This document shows, piece by piece, positions 1 to 9,800 of a stretch of 64,000 bases of DNA. The stretch covers positions 124,001 through 188,000 of the forward strand of contig JAYMGJ010000431.1 in assembly GCA_037178675.1 (NCBI GenBank). Reading direction: 5' to 3'. Origin of the DNA: Scleroderma bovista. Its lineage: Eukaryota; Basidiomycota; Agaricomycetes; Boletales; Sclerodermataceae. The notes under the pieces were generated by a model, which was not told the DNA's origin, made no database searches, and was given only the letters and a program-made list of their open reading frames with translations. The translations under genes were made by a program, and so were the position numbers. Position 1 is the stretch's first letter. The number at the start of each line of letters is the position of its first letter.

Positions 1-499
1 TTGCGACGCTTGCCTAATCCTCATCTCGCAAGCGGCCCCCCCACGCCCATACGACTTCCCATCGCCCTCGGCATCCATGATCCGTACGCTCTTCCCTTAC
101 ACGCATTGTTGTTGTTACATACTGCTTTCATGACGCACTTCCTCGCATAACGTTATCTCTGAGTAGACGACCATTGCCGTTATCACTAATCCATTCTATT
201 CATTCCATACTGCTATTACTTGGTCACTTTTTTAATATCCTCTAACATACCTCCCTCACCAAAATACCTAGCGGTTCACCTGAGTAGTACTATCACTAGC
301 CACTATCCAGTACACACTGTCGTGCCAATGAAGTTTGAAATTTTGACGGTGCAACCCTTGGCCCACAGGACCGCACGCCGAACGCGATGGCATACACGTG
401 CTGTCCGCCCCGCATCTATACACTCGTTAAGTAAATCACTGCATACATAATGATGCGTTCATGCTGGCACGGCGAATGGCGACCCTGAGAGAGGTGCAG
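1..499. other. Left edge, no confirmed gene
   Basis: No recognisable protein is seen in either strand. An open plus frame at 220-450 could hold upstream exons of the gene whose last exon is proposed at 500-602, because the phase at a possible donor near 437 (GTTAAG) fits the acceptor at 499. The residues are low in family signal, so this is only a suggestion. Confidence 0.3.
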
Positions 500-602
500 C
501 GACCCTGCCAAAGCTGCACAGGATGTCGCGGAAGCGCAGGTCCTGAGCTCGGCCGAGGCGTCTCTGCGCATGATCATGGACCTTGCTTGTGTTCAGGGCT
601 GA
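500..602 (+). CDS. Possible last exon of an unknown gene
   Basis: After an acceptor-like GTGCAG ending at 499, one plus frame reads an alanine-rich, helix-like stretch (key parts DPAKAAQDVAEAQ and SLRMIMDLACV) and stops with TGA at 600-602. The frame is closed by a stop just upstream of the acceptor, so the segment can be coding only as a spliced terminal exon. The family is not recognised and the 5' part probably lies outside the window. The next gene, MetAP1, starts 225 bp downstream on the same strand. Confidence 0.3.
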
Positions 603-826
603 GAATGACCTGGGACACGTTGAGGGGTAGTGCCACTGAGGAGCGACACGCATGATAGGTGAGGCGTTGGAGGTTGGCTCATGGAAACCCGACATTTATT
701 TGCACCTAGAGTGTTCTAGTGGTACTGGGGAGGTCCTGGAATGGGTCACGTGACCCAGCACGGCACACGACACAGCGATTTCCTATCAATAACCCTCTGT
801 TCCCGTAGTACATCTGGCAGTATTGA

Positions 827-2676
827 ATGAGTGCAACACCCGTGGTCCTGTGCCAAAGCACAAACTGTCCGCAAGGAAACCCTCCATCTCGACTCGAGTG
901 TCCCACTTGCAACAAGTACGTCTTAATCCTTACTTAGACCACACCCGGATCTCCTCACTTGGATGTGCATTGCAGACTCGGTATTCGCGGCTCCTTTTTC
1001 TGCGGTCAGGAGTGCTTTAAAGCGGAATGTAAGTCATATCTGGCCGCCCAAGAGATGCTGTCTGACGGCACATCCCACAGGGGTACGCTTATGACGGCGG
1101 GAGTGGAGCTTTATTACTTATTGTTGACTAGAAAAACCACAAAGTCGTCCACGATCTTGTCCGAGCTCAAAATGGCATGCAATCTCCATCTGTCAAAAGT
1201 TCAATGTCCTTGACTCCAACATACCCACAGATGGCACGTACAATCCTTTCCCAAACTACTCCTTTTCGGGGACCATGAGACCGGTATATCCACTTTCTCC
1301 CAATCGGGCGGTTCCCGCCCATATACAACGTCCAGACTATGCCCTGAGGAAAGATGGTCAGCTTCGAAGCTTATGATATTTATTTGTTGATAAGTTAACT
1401 CCGTTTTGCTAGGCGCCCCCGAATCCGAGATGCGCACAGCGGGACAGCCCCCACGTATCCTTGATGAAGATGAAATACAAAAAATGCGATTCGCATGCAA
1501 GGTAGGTATCCGAACTATCGCTTTTCTCCTGAATCAGAATCACCTTGCCTGCTCTCCTCGGACTCTGTTGCCAAGTTTCGACCTTACCTAGCTCCACTTC
1601 TTGCTTAGTTAGGAAGAGAGGTCCTTGACCTCGCTGCGTCTCATATTCGCCCAGGCATCACCACGGATGAGCTCGACGCCATTGTCCATCAAGCCACTAT
1701 CGATAGGAATGCATACCCATCTCCACTAAATTACCGCAAGTTTCCAAAATCTGTTTGCACGTAAGATCACTGTTGTTCTGTCTGGCGTTATCTCTCGATG
1801 AACCCCTGCACGACAAGCTCTGTAAATGAAGTCATCTGTCATGGGATCCCAGACCAGCGGAAATTGAAAGAGGGAGATATCGTTAATCTCGGTCAATCTA
1901 TACCACATCCACCGCGCTACGACCACTGACAGCACTCTCACAGACATCTCACTATATTACGATGGTGAGAGCGTCCATGGATGGTTTTGTACATGATACC
2001 GATTCGGCGCAGGTGTTCATAGCGACCTCAACGCCACATATCCTGTCGGGAAGGTCGACGAAGAATCCTTGAAGCTAATTCGGACCACCCGTGAGTGCTT
2101 GGATGCAGCGATCAAGACGTGCAAACCTGGTGCATTGTTTCGTGACATTGGGAAAGCCATGTTCGTTCACATCTTTGGATTGTCGATTCGCGTCTATTGA
2201 CAATAGCAGTGAGCCAATCGCACGAGCTAACAACTGTGCAGCGGTGCGCACATATACGGGCCATGGCATCAATAGCCTATTCCATACTGCACCTAATATC
2301 CCTCATTATGCCAAGAACAAGGCAATTGGAAGCATGAAACCCGGAATGGTGAGCATTGTTGGACATTAATAACCACGCTTATTAAACTGCTGTCAGTGCT
2401 TCACCATCGAACCCGTAAGTTACCCTGGCAGCACAGCCCCGCTGTTCTCAACTTCGATCATAGATGATCAATTTGGGAAGTAATTGGGGTGTACAACATT
2501 GGGATGATTCCTGGACCGCAACTACCATCGATGGCAAAAGAAGTGCACAGTTCGAGGAGACCCTTCTGTTTGTGACTTTGTTTTCTCATGCGATGCAGGA
2601 GTTAATGCACCGGTTTCTCAGCATCACCGATACCGGCGTGGAAGTTCTGACGGCTGGGGCTGACTCAGTGCATTGA
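827..2676 (+). CDS. MAP1: Methionine aminopeptidase 1 (MetAP1)
   Basis: This enzyme removes the initiator methionine from nascent cytosolic proteins at the ribosome. The start at 827 opens directly into the N-terminal zinc finger of type 1 enzymes: ECPTCNK, then [17 protein letters not shown], then WKNHKVVH, with the cysteine and histidine spacing of the family. The linker [20 protein letters not shown] follows. The M24 peptidase core reads [52 protein letters not shown] (catalytic His), CFTIEP and [14 protein letters not shown], all split by short introns. The gene ends at TGA 2674-2676. Two splice features are odd: a 2-nt exon at 1081-1082 and a GC-AG intron at 1175-1230, each needed to keep the conserved frame. 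MetAP2 is excluded because that family lacks this zinc finger. Confidence 0.92.
1081..1082 (+). other. Two-nucleotide microexon (GG) in MetAP1
   Basis: The exon coding CFKAE ends with one spare base, T1028, before a strong donor GTAAGT at 1029. The first acceptor, CCCACAG, ends at 1080 and has a CTGAC branch site about 17 nt upstream. Two bases, GG, follow, and then a new donor GTACGC begins at 1083. The next acceptor is CTAG ending at 1131, after which the frame AAA AAC CAC codes KNHKVVH. T plus GG makes TGG, the tryptophan found at this place in MetAP1 zinc fingers (W..HK..H). Skipping the GG gives TAA, a stop. A two-step recursive splice of one 103-nt intron would give the same mRNA. Confidence 0.6.
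1175..1230 (+). other. Likely GC-AG intron in MetAP1
   Basis: The exon frame ends AQN plus one base, G1174, and the conserved GTYNPFPNY frame resumes after CCCACAG at 1230. No GT donor with a normal intron length gives the right phase. GC at 1175-1176 gives a 56-nt intron with a CTTGAC branch-like site about 17 nt before the acceptor, and joins the reading frame as AQND-GTYNPF. A GT donor at 1199 would also keep phase but would make a 32-nt intron. Confidence 0.5.
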
Positions 2677-3030
2677 TGCAGCGTACATGTAGATTGGGAC
2701 CATACCCTATGTGATGTGCACTGGAGATGCTTCCGCGTCCAAGGGTGCCGGTGACTGGTCGTCCAGGCACATCAGAGCATATCTTGAGATCTCCGAAAGC
2801 GGCATGGTCGTTCTATCATTCCAGCTGACATGTGTACCCTTATCTTTCGCAGTCGTTTTCTTGCTTCCCTGGTGCCGCAAGGATCCATGTATTTAGTCAC
2901 TGACGATGTCATTGGGGGTATATACTACATCCTGCTGTAGACGCGCTATCGCCTTTGTGCTTCAAATTCCCCCATTCATCTTCAGTCACCCACCTCCGGA
3001 GTGCCACTCCACAGCACGTCAACAGCATTC
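2677..3030. other. MetAP1 downstream region
   Basis: About 350 bp separate the MetAP1 stop from the next plus-strand start. Short frames exist on both strands but none shows a family motif. It probably holds the MetAP1 3' end and the promoter of the gene at 3031. An upstream exon of that gene cannot be excluded. Confidence 0.4.
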
Positions 3031-3573
3031 ATGTCCAGCAGCGACACCGAGCCGCACCTCCTCATTGAGAAGTGTGGGTCTTCGCGAGGAAAACCCATCT
3101 ATGTTATCACCAAGCACATACCGTTAGTGAGCCTGGGTTGACGAGCTTCCGTCCCATTCACCGTCGTTTCCAGCCCGAGCAGCAAATACCCCGACAGACG
3201 AACGGTAGGCTTGTCTCCTCCTTTGTTTCATGTAGAGCTGACCAGCTTTGTACTATATAGAGAGAAATGAGGTGCATGGATCTAGGTGCCGAGGCTTTGG
3301 GTTCCTACAAGGCACGACAAGGGGGCTGCACCCAGATTCAGGTGGGTAACATTGACGGACTACCTTTGTGACTAAGACTCTGACCTTTGGCATTTTCCAG
3401 TTTTTCAACGAATCATCCGGTGTCCTCAAGTAAGCACTCTATGGTATTCGTATTTTAGCTACCAGGCATTCAGAGCATCCCCTAGATGCACAAATGCCGA
3501 TTGCGGCATGGAGTTCTCCAAGATAAGCCTCCGCGACAACCCCTACATCGAGGTTCGAGGACTGCCCTCCTAA
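3031..3573 (+). CDS. Small cysteine-containing protein, family not recognised
   Basis: Joining five exons gives a protein of about 105 residues. The order of readable blocks is: MSSSDTEPHLLIEKCGSSRG, KPIYVITKHIP, SSKYPDRRT, RCMDLGAEALGSYKARQGGC, FFNESSGVLKCTNADCGMEF and SLRDNPYIEVRGLPS, ending at TAA 3571-3573. The introns have clear ends (GTTAGTG..TTTCCAG, GTAGGC..ATATAG, GTGGGT..TTCCAG, GTAAGC..CCCTAG) and all phases agree, which supports a real gene. The late CTNADC pair and earlier cysteines suggest a small metal-binding fold, but this is inference. It converges on the acyltransferase gene, whose stop is 168 bp away. Function unknown. Confidence 0.6.
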
Positions 3574-3740
3574 TACCCACCACATCCATCCTCGTCGCAT
3601 TTCACTGTCAGGTGTCCGTCATTCCCGTGGCAGTTAGACTTGCACACGTCTCATACCAGTGGTGGGAGCAACCTGCAATGTATATATACATACATCATAC
3701 CATCCATTGTTTTTCCCGAGTGATCAATATCCATGGTTTT

Positions 3741-6475
3741 CTAAGCACCCGACTTATCGCTAATCTCCTTGTTCAGGTCTTTGGTAGCTTCTTCGAAGAC
3801 CTCCTGTCGGTCCACATTGGCTATGCGTTCCACAGGTACCAGATCAGACAAACTCTCCTTGCGCTTCCGTGATCGCATGTTCACCGACTGACTCTCAAGG
3901 ACTTGGATGCCGGATGACGGTTGCGACGTACTCGTTTGATTAGCAGACGTCATCCGAAGTCGCTGAAGGTCGGCATAAGAACCTTGTCGGCTACGTGGCT
4001 TGCCAGCGGCTTCATAGGTAGGGATGAAGTTGATGACGTGGTCATAATCACCGTGATCCTCTTCGTCTGATTCATCGGGGGTTGCTGGTCTACTATCGCG
4101 GAAAGGTGTATTTCCTCCCCAAGGACTGGTCCCACGTTTCGCGGTCCGACTCCATCCAAATAATCGTTCGTCTATCCATGTCTGAAAAGTTCAACGGTGA
4201 GAGTCGGAACGATGTCCAAGAAGAGAAGAAACAGTACCATTGGATGGATAAGGAGATTACCCTGAGCATCGACTTGTCCAACGCTGCTCTTCCGGCGCCA
4301 GACTCCTGGGTCGGTCGGGGGTGGGGCACTTGCTGGAACCAAGATACGGAACTTCAATGATGTCAGAGGGGAGGACGACTGCAATGTGCAAAAGGCTCAC
4401 TTGGTCGAAATCGTCATAGAGCTTCGGGCCAAATTCATTAATGACGTCAACGACTTCATTTGAAAGTCGCATTCTCACTTCCTTCAATTTGTCCAGATCA
4501 CGTTGGTGGCCAGGACCAAGGGCAAGAATGAGTGGTCTGAGCGATCTATGTCCAACGAAAGTTGAGTATTCCCCGAAACCACAAAAGGACACCTTACTTC
4601 AGAACGTCCATCCCGGCCTCACCAAATTTGAGAGCTGCGTAGTTCATGAAGGGAAGTGCGCAGATCACGAAGAACGGTGTGCACAGCAATGCTCCTATAG
4701 GCAGCTGAGCTTTGGCAGCAAATATTGTGGCGAGGACCGCATAGAAGGTATACAAGATAGGTGCTATCCCGAGAGAAATCAAAATCTTCCAAGTTGCAAG
4801 AACATCTCGACCAGCGACTTTCACAACGGAAGCGGCAAGTGCCTCTGATACCACAGGATCCAATTAGTGACAACGTCAGTCTTCGTTCCTTCGCTCGCAC
4901 CTTTCGCTTTACGCCTGGAGATGACCGAGGCTATTATGAACATGGGTCCATTCAATATCGTCCCGGGGAGTGCCAAGATCGTCCAAATCAGTAGGAGGAT
5001 GAGACGATACAGCAGGAGACTGAGCGTTTTCCAGCTTGCTTTCTTCGCTCGTGGTACCTGTTCAAGGCCATCAGTTCCTCCGAAATCCCAGAAAGACAAG
5101 TCAACGCACCTGATGGTCTCGCAAACCTAGATCCCGAAGAAGTCGGTTGTATTTTAGCACATCAGTCTTCAACTTTTGTATGCGGGGCTCGTCCTTGAAG
5201 TGAGTATAGCCTTCCAGGAACCGACGATTAAGTTCAACCACCTGACCCAACGTAAGGTGTTGTCCCGGAGTCTTGTAAAGTCGCCGAGCAGCCTGGATTA
5301 CCTGTACACAACAATAAGTGAAGTAGTGATAGACAGAGTAACTCTTTACCATTAGAGTATCGTAGTCGGGTGCTCTTATGGTAACCGTTTTCAGACCATC
5401 GTAAATAAGATCGAGGAGCTTTGCGACAGCATCTCGTTTGCTGGGTCCGCCTTGCTTGAACATTTCTACCAATTCTTCTGGCACATCCAGTGCGGTACCA
5501 AACTCCACGACTGCGCGTGACCGGAATCGATGTGCATGGAAGTAATATAGTCCAACGGGCACAATTTTGACTTTAACAGTTGGATCATTCGCCATTGCCC
5601 CGAGAGCCATGATCGAAACACCTGCTTTAAGGGGAAGAAGATCTGTTCTGTCGTGGCTCCCACCTACGAAGCACCGTCAGTAGACAGTCATATACGCCAA
5701 CAACTTGGAGACCTTCAGGAAAGATTCCAATGCATCCGCCCTCCTTCAGCCGTTGGTAGACTCCACGATACATCTCCTGTTGATTTATGAATGGCAAGAT
5801 CTTGAACGGTAACCCTGCCGTCCCTTCTGCACGTCTTTCTGCCAATTTCTCTCGCACACGGCTAGTGCCTTTACCACTTTCACTTCTGAATTCCCCCTTC
5901 AAGCGCATTTCGGTATCAGACACTACCTCGACAATTTCCGCGACGACCGAGTTCACAGATTTGGGTAACATTATTTGCTTCCTAGGAGCAAACTCTGACT
6001 TGAAACGAGTACCATGCCCAAGCAACAAGCAGGGATCATCGTGTTGAAGATATACCAACCCGGTTCCAGGTTTGGCCTCGTCTACAGCTCGGGCTACCGG
6101 GACTGAACAGCAGTCAGACTGCGGATGGGTGTGGCTGGCAGACTTACTTACTGCTGTCCATCTGCCTAGCGAAGAAACCAACTGCTTTGCGTTTCATGCT
6201 CTTTGCGGCGGTCAGGAAGTGGACCCGGCGGTGAGTTTCCCGGTATGCCTCCAGGCTTAGGAGAAGAGGATCGAGAAACTAAGGGATGGCGTTAGCTTGT
6301 GCCATGTGCCCATATTTGAAGAGAGTCGCACTTGGTTACTGTGAGGTGCACCGACAAAGATGACCGGGCCATCTCGAGGGATGTTGAAGGCACCTCTGGG
6401 ACGGATTTCTCTGAAGAAAATCTGGGTGATTATTCTCCAGAATATCAATGCAGCTTCATATGTTACGGTGGGCAT
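3741..6475 (-). CDS. SCT1: Glycerol-3-phosphate/DHAP O-acyltransferase (Gpt2/Sct1 family)
   Basis: This ER membrane enzyme makes the first acylation of glycerolipid synthesis. The protein starts near MPTVTYEAALIFWRIITQIFF. Acyltransferase block I reads PHSNQ, and after a 50-nt intron FLDPLLL, giving the HX4D catalytic motif. Later blocks are GIFPEG with GSHDRTDLLPLKAG, and IVPVGLYYFHAHRFRSR. A large insert between blocks I and III (LVYLQHDDPCLLLGHGTRF) is typical of the fungal Gpt2/Sct1 branch. The C-terminal half has hydrophobic segments (LILLLIWTILALPG, PIGALLCTPFFVICALPF) and a polar serine-rich tail ending EISDKSGA. Whether it is closer to Gpt2 or Sct1 cannot be decided by eye. Confidence 0.9.
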
Positions 6476-6826
6476 CTTGGAGACGTTACAAGTTGTCGTA
6501 TAAAAAGAACAAATAAAGAGAGGGTGCGGGGACCGCGGGTAGGCAATGTAACTCGTAGGCAGCGATTCAGAACGTGAGCTTGATGCCTAGGGAGTGTATG
6601 ATGCACTATAAGTTTATAACTGGAAACCGGTCATCCTGCTGAATGCCCAGCTGGCCGTCAACAAGACCAAACTCCGTGACCCTAGTCCGAAATCCCGACA
6701 GCATTAATAGTGTAGTATCCGCATGTAGGTGTCTACAGTACAGTTTACAATCGTTGAGAGGAATGCGCGTGACATGGTATGAATGAGATATAACGTAAAA
6801 GAAACTCATGGCCAAACTACACAGAA
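6476..6826. other. Intergenic, acyltransferase promoter
   Basis: This 351-bp gap lies between the acyltransferase start (minus strand) and the stop of the upstream minus-strand XMAP215 gene. It must hold the acyltransferase promoter and the XMAP215 3' UTR. No conserved frame or clear element is visible. Confidence 0.4.
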
Positions 6827-9800
6827 TCAAGTCTCTGACACTCGCTGCCTCGCCGAGCCATTGCTCGTTATGCTTGAACGTTTGTAGTGAAATATGTCAT
6901 GCAACTGGTGCAGTCGGGCTTCACCAAGGCCTTCTGGGGGAGGGGACATCCCTGGACGTGAAATTCCCGCCTCACGAGGTACAGGGCTGCCTGGATGGGC
7001 ATCCTGTGCTTCCAATTCTGAGGTCAGCCGTGAGTCATACAGTCACGCCGCAACTGTGGAACTCGTACTCGATAAAGTACTCGCCACCGCAGCAGACCTT
7101 TCAAGGTCCTCCGCAGCCCTGCTTGCCAGTGCGCGATTAATGTACTTCCGAAATGCGGGTCCTGTGGTTTCCAAGAGTTTTTCGACCCTCGGGCGCTTTT
7201 GAGGGTAGTTCTTCAAGAAATGGTGCAATTCCGTGATGCCTTCCTTATGCATCGCTCCAGTAGTCTCACTGGATATGTGATTGATAATTGTTATCAGCTG
7301 TGCTTCTGGATCCGGCTCCTCCACTGGGGGTGAGAAACCATTGTGCGAGGATACACTCGGACTAGTCCGATGACCAGGGGGGGAATGTCGGTGGTTGGCA
7401 GATGCCGAGCCTGTCGGAGATATTGGACGACTGGATGCAACCGAATATGGCCGACTAATTGTGTCCGTTGGGCTGTGATGAGCTCGCAGGGCGAGGTCCG
7501 TCGGCTTTGGGACTGAGTTCAAGATACGGTAAACGTAGGGATAGACGATCGTGGCAGACGGGTCGTCGAAAGACGCAGAAAGAATATCATACACTTCATC
7601 GCCATAGTGCGCTAGAAACACCGTATAAGTAAACTATGGATGACACCATTAGATCAACTCACCAACGACATGCTGGATAATAACTTTGATAGTCCTTAGT
7701 GGCATGTCCCCGCACGGCACCTTGTTGGTGGCTCTTGCTCTCCACTCATTAGGAGGTACAGATTGTAAGAAGTGTTCAACCGCAGGAAGTAGTTCCACGG
7801 CGTCCAGTTTCTGGTCTTTAAGGTCTTGTGGTATGTTTCGTGCCAATTTCCATACACATTTAAGAACGAGCTCAGCAACTCGAGCCTCCTTGGATTCTGA
7901 TAGAGCACCAATGCTAGGGAAAGGCTTCACAATTTGCAGAAGAAGTGCGAAAAGAGAGCTAATGACCTTCAGCGCTCAACCTATTTGAACTGCGATGTTT
8001 CCTTACCGGAAAACTGACATCCTCCGCCCAGTTGCAAAAAGCCGAAGAATGATCATGTTGATGAACCGCGACATGTCTTTAACTTTGCCGACATGGCTAT
8101 CATCCGTTTCGAGAAGGCGCAGCGTGAGTTCCTCGAGTAAAGGTGTCAGGATATCCACTGTCAATGACTCTGCCAAGAGTATGTGGTCACAAAAAGTATT
8201 AAGGGTTTGGATGAGGTGTTTGGCTAGACGGAAATTCTCTTCGATCACCAGGTCTTCCGGTCGTTCGAATACGTGGGCCATCTGCAGCGTAATTGTTTCT
8301 ATGAGACCCTCGGTATGTTCAGCGAGCTCCCTGTATTCGATAGAGGCGTGTCCATCTTCAGGTCTTGTCATCAGAATCTTCTGGATTTTCTTGAGAGCAT
8401 CGACACTGCGAGACGCGTCGCTGCTAAGTATACTAGAAATCGTAATCGTGATATCGTTCGCCACCGGCGATTGGGCATCGTGAGGAAGAGTGGCATCGAC
8501 AGGTGTATCCATGAACTTGTCTGTAACTTCATGACCATTGGGAGGAGTCACATATGGGAGCTCAGAAACTTCCTCAGAAGGCTTAGGCACGTGGGAAGAT
8601 AGCGTAGGTATATTAGGTCGGGGACGGGGTGGGCCAAGACGTGAGGGCACAGCACTTTTGGGGGGGCGGAGACCAATGGGGGACATAACACTAGGAATCG
8701 ATGAACCAGCTGCAGGTAGACCACTAGTGCCGGAAGGCCCTGGCATTTTTAAGACTCGCGCAGGAGATGCCGGTCGAGCAATCTGAGAAACAGCAGAAAC
8801 AGCGGGACTGGCAGGGCGTGGGATCCCGCCTGTTCTACCAACGGACGGCGAATCAGGTCGTGCGCCAGCATTTGCAAGTCGGGCAACTTGTGCTGGAGGT
8901 GCAGAAACTTGATGTTCCGACTTCGCCGGGCTGCTCGGCCCTGCCACACGACGAAGCCGTTCTTCAAGTTGTGTCTTGTCTTTCGGCGGCAGCGGGCCAA
9001 CTAGAGTCCAAACTTTTTCGCCTACAAGAGTATAGGCCTCGCTGATAACTTACATCAGTTGTTGATTCTAAAAACGAACTACGATCAACTAACCTGAGAA
9101 CAGAAAGTGCCGATTTACGAACACCCGAGTCTTTGTCAGCTATCATGGACCCTATGGTTGGGAATGCTTTGCTGGGCTGATTACAGGCACCCATTCCGTT
9201 GCGTTTGAGCAGATTTGCCACTTCGTCTAAAGCACCCTGACGGGTTTTAGCAACTTTGGATTTAAGGCCATGTTCAAGCAACAAGTCAAATATTCGACTA
9301 AATGCATAGACCTTTGGTAGGGACTGCACAATGTTCTGTACACGGACGCGAACCGGTTCCCTCGCGTCGCCAAGCTTTCAAGCGAATATGTCAGAGTAGT
9401 ATTGAGCACTACGAAAGGCCGACGTACCTTGTAAATCAGCGTTGGAACAAAGCAGAGTGCTTCGGAGTCGTCGAATTGAGCATTAAGACCACGGAAGAAG
9501 GACACGACAGCCTCAACCACATCTAAACATCGAGCAACCAGATTTGACTGTGGTTCATGGATCTTTATCGAGATATATTTGAGAGCAAGGTCAGAACAGG
9601 CCAAACCCACTGCGCGGATATCGTCGGCAGGAGTCCCGAATTTATCTGCCCCTGACTCTGCAGCAGCAAAAAACTCGCACATCGTTGAAAGTCCCACCAC
9701 ATGGTCATTGACAGCGTTGTGGTCGTGGCTGAACAGCTGGGCTACGAGCTCGTTTGACGTATGGGGTTCCATCTGGTGTTGAAGCAGGTCAGCCAGATCT

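Noticed and set aside
959..1213. Open plus frame with no intron through the MetAP1 zinc-finger region
   Set aside because: It carries the zinc-finger start but then reads CKSYLAAQ and loses the W..HK..H block; two clear introns explain the frame better.
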